From assembly GCA_902776515.1 (NCBI GenBank), contig CACYQE010000002.1:1-20694 (forward strand): DNA of 20,694 bases. Reading direction: 5' to 3'. Positions within the stretch are counted from its first letter, which is position 1. Every line of letters starts with the position of its first letter. Source of the DNA: an uncultured Pseudomonadota bacterium. Its GTDB lineage: Bacteria; Pseudomonadota; Alphaproteobacteria; Rs-D84. The position numbers were made by a program, and so were the translations under genes. The notes below the pieces were generated by a model. It was given only the letters and a program-made list of their open reading frames with translations. It was not told the origin of the DNA and did no database searches. Of this stretch, positions 1-7,189 are shown in pieces.

Positions 1-370
1 TAGCACCCAAAATACGTATCATAGAAATCGCAACCAATGCTGCAACATATATTTCTGCACCAAACAGTTTTAATTGCATGTTTCCAACAAAGGCGATAAT
101 CAAGCCAATCATAAAACTAATTAAACAAACAATAGGAACAGCACGAATACCCGCCTTGTCCAATTCCCACCATAAATCAATCCGTCTAAACATGGCTTTT
201 TTTGTAAAGAAATGACCAAAAGAAACGAATACAGAACGTACAAAACCCGTGTATTGCGACAGCTTGTTCCTTATATGAATACCATAATTTCCGATGGTCC
301 CAAGTAACCCATCAAGGGTGATTTTATCAGAAGACTGTTGTATAAAAGACTTGTCTTTCATTTTTTGCAT
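1..370 (-). CDS. mlaE: MlaE-family ABC transporter permease, partial (runs off the window start)
   Basis: Reading the minus strand from 370 to the window edge gives about 123 residues of the N-terminal part of an MlaE/YrbE permease. The family member in E. coli is the inner-membrane permease of the MlaFEDB phospholipid transporter, which maintains outer-membrane lipid asymmetry. Visible: a soluble amphipathic N-terminus, then a hydrophobic segment (VPIVCLISFMIGLIIAFVG) and the family-typical stretch QLKLFGAEIYVAALVAISMI followed by RILG. The frame is open at base 1, so the remaining half or more lies outside. Two ATGs are possible (370 and 361, same frame). I chose 370 because AGAGAG lies about nine bases upstream. 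The family call rests on recognition of the FGAEIYVA region; confidence is good for the family and moderate for the symbol. Confidence 0.8.
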   Translation of the reverse strand, partial: MQKMKDKSFIQQSSDKITLDGLLGTIGNYGIHIRNKLSQYTGFVRSVFVSFGHFFTKKAMFRRIDLWWELDKAGIRAVPIVCLISFMIGLIIAFVGNMQLKLFGAEIYVAALVAISMIRILGA

Positions 371-392
371 ACGTTTTTTCTCTCTTGGTAAA

Positions 393-422
393 ATGTTAGA
401 AAAAAACAAGCACCCAAAGCAA
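393..422 (-). promoter_or_regulatory. Promoter candidate for the mlaE-like gene
   Basis: On the minus strand TTGCTT (417-422) and TAACAT (393-398) are separated by 18 bp. The predicted start lies about 15 bases before the ATG at 370, leaving room for the AGAGAG ribosome site. Confidence 0.4.
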
Positions 423-460
423 GGGAAAAAGTGTTTTGCGGTATATCAAGGAATAGAAAC

Positions 461-487
461 AAAAAACACGCCATTGGCGTGTTTTTT
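461..487 (-). terminator. Intrinsic terminator after the tRNA
   Basis: Perfect 12-bp inverted repeat (461-472 with 476-487) with a three-base loop, a GC-rich core and A/T runs on both sides. It lies 24 bp downstream of the minus-strand tRNA and upstream of mlaE, so it most likely ends the tRNA transcript. It could work in either direction. Confidence 0.8.
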
Positions 488-511
488 GCACTTTTCTTAT
501 ATAACAAAAGT

Positions 512-588
512 TGGTGGGTTATGTAGGACTCGAACCCACGACCAAAGCGTTATGAGCGCTCCGCTCTAACCAACTGAGCTAATAACCC
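512..588 (-). tRNA. tRNA with anticodon CAU (elongator Met or Ile2)
   Basis: A 77-nt cloverleaf on the minus strand. The acceptor stem GGGTTAT (588-582) pairs with ATAACCC (522-516), followed by discriminator A and an encoded CCA (514-512). The D-arm is GCTCAGTTGGTTAGAGC, the anticodon loop CTCATAA (anticodon CAT), and the T-arm GTGGGTTCGAGTCCTAC. A CAU anticodon in a non-initiator tRNA can be elongator methionine or, if the C is modified to lysidine, isoleucine (AUA). The first base pair is G-C, unlike the C-A mismatch of initiator tRNA, so fMet is unlikely. I cannot separate Met from Ile2 by eye. Confidence 0.9.
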
Positions 589-597
589 ACGGGGATG

Positions 598-625
598 ATT
601 ATATATCTTTTTGTTTTTGTTGCAA
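598..625 (-). promoter_or_regulatory. Promoter of the CAU tRNA
   Basis: Minus strand TTGCAA (620-625), 16 bp, then TATAAT (598-603), placing the start a few bases upstream of the tRNA 5' end at 588. The -35 hexamer is a palindrome and could also face the helicase gene on the plus strand, where a weaker TATGCT follows after 15 bp (641-646). Confidence 0.6.
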
Positions 626-681
626 GTTAAAATTTGTGTTTATGCTTTATTTTTTTGAATTTTTGTGCAAATATCGCTCGT

Positions 682-1953
682 ATGAGTGAATTAGTCCCGA
701 TTTTAAGCGAAATTCAAAAAACAGCGTTTGAAACAATTGAAAAAACGCACTCTAATGTTTTGATTTTGGGGCAGGCAGGAACAGGAAAATCTACCTTTAT
801 TAATTATGTTAAATCGGCGACAAATAAACGCGTTTTATGTGCGTGTCCGACCGCGGTTGCGGCGTTAAATGTTGGTGGACAAACGATTCATTCGTTGTTT
901 CAAATACAACCACGTGATTTTATATTTCCTGAATTTTTGAAATTAAAAGCCAAGGTTCGTAATATCTTGACTGCTGCGGATATTTTGATTTTAGATGAGG
1001 TATCAATGATTGCACCTGATTTAATGGATGCAATGGATATTTTGGCACGTCAAGCCCGCCGAAATAATGAGCCTTTTGGTGGGTTGCAAATTGTAGCAAT
1101 TGGCGATTTGTTTCAATTGCCACCGGTTATAACACGTGATGCGGCACCTTATTATGTGCAATCGTATGAGCACGAAAAAGCATATTTTTTTGACAGTAAT
1201 GTTTACAGGCGTTCTAAATTTGTGCGTTTTGACTTTGATTTGGTTTATCGTCAAAACGATGTCGAATTGTTGGAAAAATTGACCCAGTTACGTTCGGGAA
1301 AAATGGATGTTTTGCCGTTCTTTAACAATTTGAAAATATCTGATGAAGAACGCCGTCAAAATGCGGTGTTAATAACACCTTTTCGTGCGGTAGCTGAACG
1401 CATAAACGCCGAAAGATTGGAACAAATTGCCGCACCTGCGGTAACATATAATGGCGAACTATCAGGTAATTTTTCTGAACGTGATGTGCCGGCCCCAATG
1501 AATTTGGAATTAAAGGTTGGGGCATTGGTTGTTTTTGTTAAAAATGGAAATCAATGGCATAATGGTTCCATGGGAATAGTGAAAAGTTTGGGTGCACGTG
1601 AAATAACGGTTCAATTATTGAATAACAGACGTGATATTGTATCTGTGCGACCTGAAAAATGGCAAAAAATTGAATATTCACGTGATGAAAACGACAAATT
1701 GGTTGAAAATGAAACAGGGGCGTATAAACAATTCCCATTGATGTTGGGGTACGCAATGACGATACACAAAGCCCAGGGGAAAACATTGGATGCGGTTATT
1801 TTGGATATTGCTCGTGGTGCGTTTGAACACGGGCAAACATATGTCGCTTTGTCGCGAACACGCAGTGCAACCGATATGCATATTATGCGACCACTTGGCA
1901 TACGTGATGTAATTTTTGATAATCGTGTGTTAGATTTTGTTAATGGTAAATAA
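682..1953 (+). CDS. Pif1/RecD-like superfamily 1 DNA helicase (AAA ATPase)
   Basis: 423 residues from ATG 682. Visible SF1 motifs: Walker A GQAGTGKST (about residues 30-38), Walker B LILDEVSM, the Pif1/RecD motif GDLFQLPPV, and near the C-terminus the motif VI-type TIHKAQGKTLD and a VALSRTRS stretch. Proteins of this shape are 5'-3' DNA helicases that act on replication or recombination intermediates; no extra DNA-binding or nuclease domain is seen. The frame is open back to an ATG at 634, but that would add a hydrophobic, non-conserved extension (MCLCFIFLNF...). The residues after 682 begin like a normal Pif1-type ATPase. No Shine-Dalgarno is visible before 682, so a leaderless or near-leaderless message is possible. 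It stands alone between a divergent tRNA and a convergent gene. Confidence 0.85.
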   Translation: MSELVPILSEIQKTAFETIEKTHSNVLILGQAGTGKSTFINYVKSATNKRVLCACPTAVAALNVGGQTIHSLFQIQPRDFIFPEFLKLKAKVRNILTAADILILDEVSMIAPDLMDAMDILARQARRNNEPFGGLQIVAIGDLFQLPPVITRDAAPYYVQSYEHEKAYFFDSNVYRRSKFVRFDFDLVYRQNDVELLEKLTQLRSGKMDVLPFFNNLKISDEERRQNAVLITPFRAVAERINAERLEQIAAPAVTYNGELSGNFSERDVPAPMNLELKVGALVVFVKNGNQWHNGSMGIVKSLGAREITVQLLNNRRDIVSVRPEKWQKIEYSRDENDKLVENETGAYKQFPLMLGYAMTIHKAQGKTLDAVILDIARGAFEHGQTYVALSRTRSATDMHIMRPLGIRDVIFDNRVLDFVNGK

Positions 1954-1975
1954 AAACCGCCAGTGTTGGCGGTTT
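1954..1975. terminator. Bidirectional intrinsic terminator
   Basis: Nine-bp stem AAACCGCCA (1954-1962) with TGGCGGTTT (1967-1975) and a four-base loop. It lies between two convergent genes and overlaps the last bases of both: the helicase stop is at 1951-1953 and the minus-strand gene's stop at 1974-1976. Confidence 0.75.
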
Positions 1976-2633
1976 AATTTATATGGAAGTAGAAAGCCAT
2001 ATCCCCGAAAATTGTGTAGTATTTGTCCTTTGGAATACTTATTAATAATTCATCTAAAAAATCTTTCATTTCGGAAAACTCTTGTTCGTTTACATTGGCA
2101 CAATAGTCTACAGTACGAATTCCCATTTGATTATAAGTTCCATCTTTGCCAAAGGCAATACAAACTGGATCCAGGTGCCTACCTTCTAATTCTGTTCTCA
2201 AGGCAACGGGAACACTGTAAAAACCGCCATCGGTTGTATGCATTTGAAGATAGAAATATCCACCCTCAAGAGCATACCTATATCCTTTTTTCTTTTCTTT
2301 TTCTATTGTCTTTACAGAATCATGTACATTTGTTTTTGCCACATCCGTTTTTAATATATTGTTGGCATATTTTTTTGCAAAAATTTCTACGGCTTCGCCA
2401 CTAGCAAAATACAAATCGTATGGGTAAATACAATATGCTTCTTTTATTTTTGAATCATCACTGTGACATGGATTGATCGGAACACAGGCTTCGGTCTTTT
2501 CCACCCAAACATGGGTCCCTTCTTTTATCAATAATTGGCACAGTTTTTTACGGTCTTCAACCGAAGGACCATCGGCAAATGCGGCCCCCATAACTGTTAA
2601 TCCCGCCAGAACAGATAACAATGTTTTTTTCAT
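1974..2633 (-). CDS. Secreted Cys-containing protein, tandem paralogue 2 (function unknown)
   Basis: 219 residues. A clear Sec signal peptide (MKKTLLSVLAGLTVMGAAFA, cleavage likely after AFA) is followed by a conserved block with VEDRKKLCQLL, GTHVWVEKT and a C-x-P-x-NPC motif. Later comes a TTDGGFY motif also found, as TADGGYF, in its neighbour. About six cysteines suggest disulphides in the periplasm. A ribosome site AAGGA lies about eight bases before the ATG at 2633. It starts 18 bp after the upstream paralogue and shares its promoter, so the two form a two-gene operon from duplication. The N-terminal 60 residues are much better conserved than the rest. I do not recognise a named family. 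Confidence 0.8.
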   Translation of the reverse strand: MKKTLLSVLAGLTVMGAAFADGPSVEDRKKLCQLLIKEGTHVWVEKTEACVPINPCHSDDSKIKEAYCIYPYDLYFASGEAVEIFAKKYANNILKTDVAKTNVHDSVKTIEKEKKKGYRYALEGGYFYLQMHTTDGGFYSVPVALRTELEGRHLDPVCIAFGKDGTYNQMGIRTVDYCANVNEQEFSEMKDFLDELLISIPKDKYYTIFGDMAFYFHIN

Positions 2634-2651
2634 TTTTTTATCCTTGTTTTA

Positions 2652-3305
2652 TTATTCATCTACACAGGTAAGTTTGCACAGTGTCGTTGATGTATCACGC
2701 CCAATTTGCTTTCCGCTAAGTGTTTTTGCAAATTCTTGTATTTCGTTGCATCGTTGGCCAACTGTATAAATTACTACCTTGTGGACATAAGATTTTGGTG
2801 CCCCAGCAGAATCCATAACATCACGCATCCAACTGTTAAAACAATCTTGGTTAAATGCACCGTATGCAAGTGCCGATTGGACGACAAAAGAAAGGCAATC
2901 ATCATAACCATAAGCTTCACTGAATGCCGCAAAATATCCGCCATCGGCTGTTTGAACACCATAATAAGAACGATCTGGTTCTGTGGAATCCGGTGGCAAA
3001 TTTTTGATTGATGTCACAGTAGTTTTTAAAGCTTTTTCGGCATATTTATCAAACACCAATTTACGTTTGTCGGCTTGGTTGGGTATTGGTATTTCCAAAC
3101 AATATGCCGAGTTTATATCGATATCGGTTTCGGATGCACATGGGTTGACTGGAATACAAGCGGATGTTTTTTCCACCCAAACATGTGTGCCTTTGTCTAT
3201 TAGTAATTGACACAGTTTTTTTCTATCCTCGACCGATGGTTCGTCAGCAAAAGCCACATTCATAACAGTTAGTCCTGCAAGAACAGATAATAATGTTTTT
3301 TTCAT
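2652..3305 (-). CDS. Secreted Cys-rich protein, tandem paralogue 1 (function unknown)
   Basis: 217 residues, first gene of the pair. The signal peptide (MKKTLLSVLAGLTVMNVAFA) is nearly identical to that of the downstream gene, followed by the shared PSVEDRKKLCQLL and GTHVWVEKT blocks and the PVNPC motif. The central region carries QTADGGYF. The C-terminal half differs from the paralogue and is richer in cysteine (for example DDCLSF, NQDCFNSW, GQRCNE, LCKLTC). AAGGA precedes ATG 3305 by about seven bases. A periplasmic or surface-linked protein stabilised by disulphides is the natural reading; no enzymatic motif is visible. Confidence 0.8.
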   Translation of the reverse strand: MKKTLLSVLAGLTVMNVAFADEPSVEDRKKLCQLLIDKGTHVWVEKTSACIPVNPCASETDIDINSAYCLEIPIPNQADKRKLVFDKYAEKALKTTVTSIKNLPPDSTEPDRSYYGVQTADGGYFAAFSEAYGYDDCLSFVVQSALAYGAFNQDCFNSWMRDVMDSAGAPKSYVHKVVIYTVGQRCNEIQEFAKTLSGKQIGRDTSTTLCKLTCVDE

Positions 3306-3333
3306 CCGTCTTTCCTTTTTTTTGTATGTTGAT

Positions 3334-3362
3334 ATTTTATCACGTTTATCGTTTTTTTACAA
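3334..3362 (-). promoter_or_regulatory. Promoter of the secreted-paralogue operon
   Basis: Minus strand TTGTAA (3357-3362), 17 bp, TAAAAT (3334-3339), with a TG one base before the -10 (extended -10). It sits between the terminator of the ACP gene and the first paralogue. Confidence 0.65.
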
Positions 3363-3367
3363 ATTAA

Positions 3368-3391
3368 AAATCGCCGGTGAAACGGCGATTT
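3368..3391 (-). terminator. Intrinsic terminator of the tandem-ACP gene
   Basis: Nine-bp stem AAATCGCCG (3368-3376) with CGGCGATTT (3383-3391) and a six-base loop, directly after the stop codon at 3396. On the minus strand it is followed by a short T-rich stretch. Confidence 0.75.
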
Positions 3392-3395
3392 GTGG

Positions 3396-4091
3396 TTATT
3401 TGTGTTTGTTCTTTATTGGTTTAAGGGTGTTTAACTTTAATGTTTTAAATTTGTTAAATAATTTTTCTTTGTTTTCTGCACCGTATTGTTTTTTCCATTT
3501 TCGTCTGTAAATTACTCTTAAAACCTCGGCAACAATTGGTCTTGTTGCAATTTTATGTGCTAAAATATTGTATTCTTTTGAAGTCATTTTTAGCCCTGGT
3601 TGTTCATCAATAATTGCAGCAATTCTCAAGGCATCTAATGAATCTACATAATGGTCTGTATTAAGGCTGGTCTTTATGGTGATTGTTGTTTCCGGAAGAT
3701 CTAGGTGTTGTTCTATAATCTGTTTAATAATTGCAGATGTGGAAGATTTTTGTTTTATTACAATGTTATTTTTTTGCTCTTCTTTTGACTGTGTTGATTC
3801 CTGTGTTGAAACAAAACTTTTTCTGTCGCCGTTCATAAAGTTAACGATAGTGCTGATTGTTGGTTTTATGTTGATATTAGCAACCAAAGTTGTTTCTTGG
3901 TCGCCACTTAAATTAATCCCCAGGTTTTTTTGAACTTTAATAACAATATCTGGAATATCTAAAGAGTCGGCACCATATTCAGTTACGATATTAGTATCCA
4001 ATGTCATATTAGTTCTTTCGTTATAGTCTAAATCCAAAGTATCTGCGACTACAATTTTCACCACCTCTGATACTTGCAGGTTTTTTTCCAT
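3396..4091 (-). CDS. Protein with two acyl-carrier-protein-like domains
   Basis: 231 residues from ATG 4091, chosen because AAGGAT lies about eight bases upstream; an in-frame ATG at 4139 overlaps the promoter and is rejected. Domain 1 (about residues 5-90) has the ACP signature YGADSLDIPD with the phosphopantetheine serine at about S43, followed by helices ending in NFMNG. A polar linker rich in S, Q, E and K follows. Domain 2 (about 118-200) repeats the pattern with HYVDSLDALRIAAIIDEQ, serine about S151. The C-terminus is strongly basic (RRKWKKQYG... to KPIKNKHK). Tandem carrier domains are rare outside polyketide/PUFA-type systems. No synthase or transferase gene sits beside it, so the acyl cargo is unknown. 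Both attachment serines are kept, so both domains may be modified. Confidence 0.75.
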   Translation of the reverse strand: MEKNLQVSEVVKIVVADTLDLDYNERTNMTLDTNIVTEYGADSLDIPDIVIKVQKNLGINLSGDQETTLVANINIKPTISTIVNFMNGDRKSFVSTQESTQSKEEQKNNIVIKQKSSTSAIIKQIIEQHLDLPETTITIKTSLNTDHYVDSLDALRIAAIIDEQPGLKMTSKEYNILAHKIATRPIVAEVLRVIYRRKWKKQYGAENKEKLFNKFKTLKLNTLKPIKNKHK

Positions 4092-4111
4092 TTTATAATC
4101 CTTTTTGTGGT

Positions 4112-4139
4112 ATGTTATACTAATTATAAAAGTTGTCAA
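4112..4139 (-). promoter_or_regulatory. Promoter of the tandem-ACP gene
   Basis: Consensus TTGACA (4134-4139), 16 bp, TAACAT (4112-4117) on the minus strand, beginning two bases after the rimI stop codon. The predicted start near 4105 leaves a short leader with the AAGGA site. Confidence 0.55.
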
Positions 4140-4140
4140 G

Positions 4141-4530
4141 TTAAATATTCTTTTCCATCAATATGGCATCACTGCCATCGCTGTAATATTGTTTGCGTTT
4201 GCCAATAATGATGAAACCACATTTTTCATACAATTTAATTGCTGCTGTATTTTTGTGTGAAACTTCTAAAAAAATTTTATTTGCACCATTTTTTTTAATT
4301 TCGTTTTCCATCAGTCCAATCATAGCAATTGCAATGCCGGCCCCACGTGCATCGGGATGAACACCAATAGTTATGATTTCAGATTCATCCAAAACAGTTC
4401 GCCAAACGATAAAACCGTTTTGACTTGCCACGATTTCACAGCCTGATTTTTTTAAATCTGCAAAATCATCCGCAGACCAAGGTTTATGCGGAAAACAGAT
4501 TTTATGTAAATCAGCAAGTTGATTAAGCAT
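4141..4530 (-). CDS. rimI: Ribosomal-protein-alanine N-acetyltransferase RimI (GNAT)
   Basis: 129 residues from ATG 4530. GNAT features are visible: the acetyl-CoA binding loop VHPDARGAGIAIAMIGLME (Q/RxxGxG/A type), the strand KIFLEVSHKNTAAIKLYEKCGF typical of RimI, and a final strand with the DAILMEK ending. RimI acetylates the N-terminus of ribosomal protein S18. The start at 4530 overlaps the tsaB stop by eight bases, which indicates translational coupling. An in-frame ATG at 4554 would overlap further and lacks a ribosome site. The pairing with tsaB is common and supports the name over a generic GNAT. Confidence 0.85.
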   Translation of the reverse strand: MLNQLADLHKICFPHKPWSADDFADLKKSGCEIVASQNGFIVWRTVLDESEIITIGVHPDARGAGIAIAMIGLMENEIKKNGANKIFLEVSHKNTAAIKLYEKCGFIIIGKRKQYYSDGSDAILMEKNI

Positions 4531-5071
4531 TTTTTTTCTTTGCAACCTCGGCATAACTGGGGCGTAGATACATTGGAACGACAGCTTCGTTTACACCAGA
4601 TGACAATTTTTGCTTGATAACATTAATTGCATCGGTCAAATCAAACGGTTTATGTCCAACGGTTCGTGGACATTTCATTTGTTCTGTTTCAACTTGTTCA
4701 ATACTCATTGTGCACGGACTGTGTAATTTTGATGCGACAAAGAAATCACCGCGTCCGGAATCAATTGCAACAAACGCATCGGGCGTTTTTGCCAAATATA
4801 TCTCAAACGCATTCACAGGGATCACGGGGATTTTTAATCCCAATGCCAACCCCTTGGCGTATGCGATTCCCATGCGGATGCCGGTAAAACTGCCCGGTCC
4901 AACAACCACGCCGATGGCCGTTAAATCAGACCATTTTGCATTACATTCGGTCAAGAATCGTTCTGTTTCTGTTGGCAGGGCAGTGGATTGTTTTTCAACC
5001 GTTACCGCTTTGTAATGATTGTCTAAAACAAATTCTAACCCGGCCCCAGATGTATTTATAACCAAAATCAT
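4523..5071 (-). CDS. tsaB: tRNA threonylcarbamoyladenosine biosynthesis protein TsaB
   Basis: 182 residues. The hallmark GPGSFTGIRMGIAYAKGLA motif is present at about residues 58-76, and the protein begins MILVINTSG as in the ASKHA-fold family. TsaB partners TsaD and TsaE to put the t6A modification on A37 of tRNAs reading ANN codons. It is at the short end of the family (E. coli 231 residues), mostly through a brief C-terminal half. It starts 15 bp after the lon stop, with TGGAAA about seven bases upstream of the ATG, and overlaps rimI, forming lon-tsaB-rimI. Confidence 0.9.
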   Translation of the reverse strand: MILVINTSGAGLEFVLDNHYKAVTVEKQSTALPTETERFLTECNAKWSDLTAIGVVVGPGSFTGIRMGIAYAKGLALGLKIPVIPVNAFEIYLAKTPDAFVAIDSGRGDFFVASKLHSPCTMSIEQVETEQMKCPRTVGHKPFDLTDAINVIKQKLSSGVNEAVVPMYLRPSYAEVAKKKNA

Positions 5072-5086
5072 AATGTTTCCATTTGT

Positions 5087-6844
5087 TTATGCGTTAACAC
5101 CAAATCCAATGCGTTTTGAAAAACCAGCCGATTGACGAACAGATAACAAATCATCAACTTTCTGGATTGAAAATTCAGTTTTAATATCTTCGCCATTGTT
5201 TTCCAGCAGACTTCTGCGTAGTATTGCCGTCAATTCGCGTTGCAATTCACGAACACCTTGTTCGGCCGTATATTTGCGAATAATATGACGAATTGCATCA
5301 TCAGAAATTTCAATGTTGTTGATATCCCAACCCGTGTCATGTGCAGCACGTTCAATCAAATGTTCGCGTGCAATTTGAACTTTCTCGTCTTCGCTGTATC
5401 CGGGAATTTCGATTATTTCCATACGGTCTTTTAATGCACTGGACATATTCAAACTGTTTGCTGTTGCAATAAACAATACGTTTGATAAATCAAAATCTAC
5501 TTCCAAATAATGGTCGCGGAAAGATTTATTTTGTTCTGGGTCTAAAATTTCCAACAATGCAGATTCAGGATCGCCACGCCAATCACGCCCCATTTTATCA
5601 ATCTCGTCCAACACGATAACAGGGTTGTTTGCCTTGGCACGTTTTAACGCATCCATAATGCGGCCCGGTTGCGAGCCAATATATGTTTTACGGTGACCAC
5701 GAAAATGAGATTCATCAGAAACACCACCAAGTGAAATACGACAATATTTACGTCCCAAAGCATTTGCAATAGATTTGCATAACGAAGTTTTTCCGACACC
5801 TGGTGCACCAACGAAACAAAGAATACTGCCACGGTTAGATTTTGTCTTTTTCATTACGGCAATATGTTCCAAGATACGTTCTTTGACCGGTGTCATTCCT
5901 GAATGTTCTGAATCCAAAACATTTCGTGCGGTATTTAAATCAATTTCTGATTTGTCGGATTTGTTCCACGGCATAGCCAACAATTCATCCAGATATGTTT
6001 TAATCAAACCACCTTCATTTGACATTGGTGACATATTCCGCATACGCCGCCATTCAGACATCGCTTTTTCACGTGCTTCAGCGGGCAATTTAGTTTTTTC
6101 GATTTTTTTACGCATACTTTCTGAATCTGCTTCTTCGCCGTCTTCGCCCATTTCTTTTTGGATTGCACGCATTTTTTCTTGTAAAATAGCTTCACGGCGA
6201 CCTTGTTCGATTTGCATACTGATTCTGCGATTGATGTTTTCTTCAACCTTGGAAGTTTCGTAAATAACCTTTATTTGTTCAAACAAAATAATCAGTTTAT
6301 CGTACCAAGATGGCGTAGTTAAAATCTTGACGGCGGTATCTGTGTCGATTTCCGCAGTTTGTGACACGGAATCAATAAAAGCCGGCAAAGGGTAATTTTG
6401 AATTATGTTGCGAATTTTGTCGATTTTTAACTTACGGAACAATGCCATAGATTGAACAGTATCAAAGATTTTTTCACGCAACATAATCGTTTTTTCATCG
6501 TCCATGTCGTTTATCATTGGAATTTTTTCGGCATCGGCGGTGAATATACCATCTTTGACAGAAATATCGGTTAATTTAACCGCATCAGTCGTGCGAACAA
6601 TTGCGTGAATTGCACCATCAGGCATACGCAAAACGTGTGCCACATCGCCAATAGTTCCATATTCGTATAAATCATTGGCACTTGTTGGATAACCCGTGCA
6701 GTGTTGCGGAACCAAAATCAAACGTTGGGTTGATGTGGCAGCGGCTTCGATGCACGAAATGGATATTGTATTATCAATATAGACCGGAACGGTTATCCCG
6801 GGCTGAACGACTAAATCGCGACAAGGTAAAATAAATTCTTTCAT
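5087..6844 (-). CDS. Lon-type AAA+ protein lacking the protease domain
   Basis: 585 residues. The N-terminal substrate domain starts FILPCRDLVVQPGITVPVYI (about 4-23), as in Lon. The coiled linker (about 200-240) contains QEKMRAIQKEMGE, a Lon signature. The AAA+ module is intact: Walker A GAPGVGKTS (346-354), Walker B VIVLDEIDKM (409-418), sensor-1 TAN (461-463), arginine finger in LKDR (474) and sensor-2 GVRELQREL (about R532). The protein ends ...KRIGFGVNA at a TAA, where complete Lons run on with about 200 residues holding the Ser-Lys protease dyad. E. coli Lon changes from AAA+ to protease at almost the same residue number. There is no downstream space: tsaB begins 15 bp later. So it could unfold but not cut proteins, unless it partners another peptidase. 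The alternative is a local deletion or assembly error. Confidence 0.85.
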   Translation of the reverse strand: MKEFILPCRDLVVQPGITVPVYIDNTISISCIEAAATSTQRLILVPQHCTGYPTSANDLYEYGTIGDVAHVLRMPDGAIHAIVRTTDAVKLTDISVKDGIFTADAEKIPMINDMDDEKTIMLREKIFDTVQSMALFRKLKIDKIRNIIQNYPLPAFIDSVSQTAEIDTDTAVKILTTPSWYDKLIILFEQIKVIYETSKVEENINRRISMQIEQGRREAILQEKMRAIQKEMGEDGEEADSESMRKKIEKTKLPAEAREKAMSEWRRMRNMSPMSNEGGLIKTYLDELLAMPWNKSDKSEIDLNTARNVLDSEHSGMTPVKERILEHIAVMKKTKSNRGSILCFVGAPGVGKTSLCKSIANALGRKYCRISLGGVSDESHFRGHRKTYIGSQPGRIMDALKRAKANNPVIVLDEIDKMGRDWRGDPESALLEILDPEQNKSFRDHYLEVDFDLSNVLFIATANSLNMSSALKDRMEIIEIPGYSEDEKVQIAREHLIERAAHDTGWDINNIEISDDAIRHIIRKYTAEQGVRELQRELTAILRRSLLENNGEDIKTEFSIQKVDDLLSVRQSAGFSKRIGFGVNA

Positions 6845-6853
6845 AGCCTGATT

Positions 6854-6882
6854 AATATAGACTTATTTTTTTGTGTTTTCAA
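6854..6882 (-). promoter_or_regulatory. Promoter of the lon-like operon, near-leaderless
   Basis: Minus strand TTGAAA (6877-6882), 17 bp, TATATT (6854-6859). Only nine bases separate the -10 from ATG 6844, so the predicted mRNA begins about three bases before the start codon. No Shine-Dalgarno is visible. Confidence 0.6.
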
Positions 6883-6894
6883 GGGTAATAAAAA

Positions 6895-6914
6895 AATCCC
6901 CAAATTTGGGGATT
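6895..6914 (-). terminator. Intrinsic terminator after the small membrane protein gene
   Basis: Ten-bp palindrome AATCCCCAAA/TTTGGGGATT with A/T runs on both sides, 20 bp after the stop of the 76-residue gene and directly before the lon promoter. Confidence 0.7.
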
Positions 6915-6934
6915 CTTTTATTTTTATCACCCAA

Positions 6935-7165
6935 TTAACGGCGATGACTATTAAAGCCACCACGTTGTTGACTTGAACTTGAACGTTTTGACAAGTAACG
7001 AGCCGAAATCAAAACCAACCATTCAATCGACAACATTGCCAAAAGTTTCATTTTATCTTCAACAGAATCGACCCAACCCAAGATGTAAACCAACTGGCCG
7101 ATAAAAGAAATATATAAAACGCCAAAGACGCCACTAAAAAATACTTTTTTAATTTTTCCTAACAT
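6935..7165 (-). CDS. Small two-pass membrane protein (unknown)
   Basis: 76 residues with two hydrophobic segments, about 8-31 (FFSGVFGVLYISFIGQLVYILGW) and 41-57 (MLLAMLSIEWLVLISARYL region), then a basic, Ser/Gln/Arg-rich tail (SKRSSSSQQRGGFNSHRR). AAAGGG lies about seven bases before ATG 7165. It begins about 25 bases after the 3' end of ssrA on the same strand. No promoter is seen between them and a terminator lies only after this gene, so read-through from ssrA may express it. I do not recognise a family. It has the look of a real gene (ribosome site, terminator, membrane segments). Confidence 0.65.
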   Translation of the reverse strand: MLGKIKKVFFSGVFGVLYISFIGQLVYILGWVDSVEDKMKLLAMLSIEWLVLISARYLSKRSSSSQQRGGFNSHRR

Positions 7166-7189
7166 TTTTTTACCCTTTGTTCCTGTTAT

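Noticed and set aside
294..569. 91-codon plus-strand ORF
   Set aside because: It runs through the antisense of mlaE, a terminator and a tRNA, with no coding character.
634..681. Upstream start for the helicase gene
   Set aside because: The extension is hydrophobic, not family-like, and lies in the promoter region; ATG 682 begins the conserved protein.
2473..3210. Plus-strand ORFs opposite the secreted paralogues
   Set aside because: Their similarity to each other merely mirrors the duplication on the minus strand; no ribosome sites or family features.
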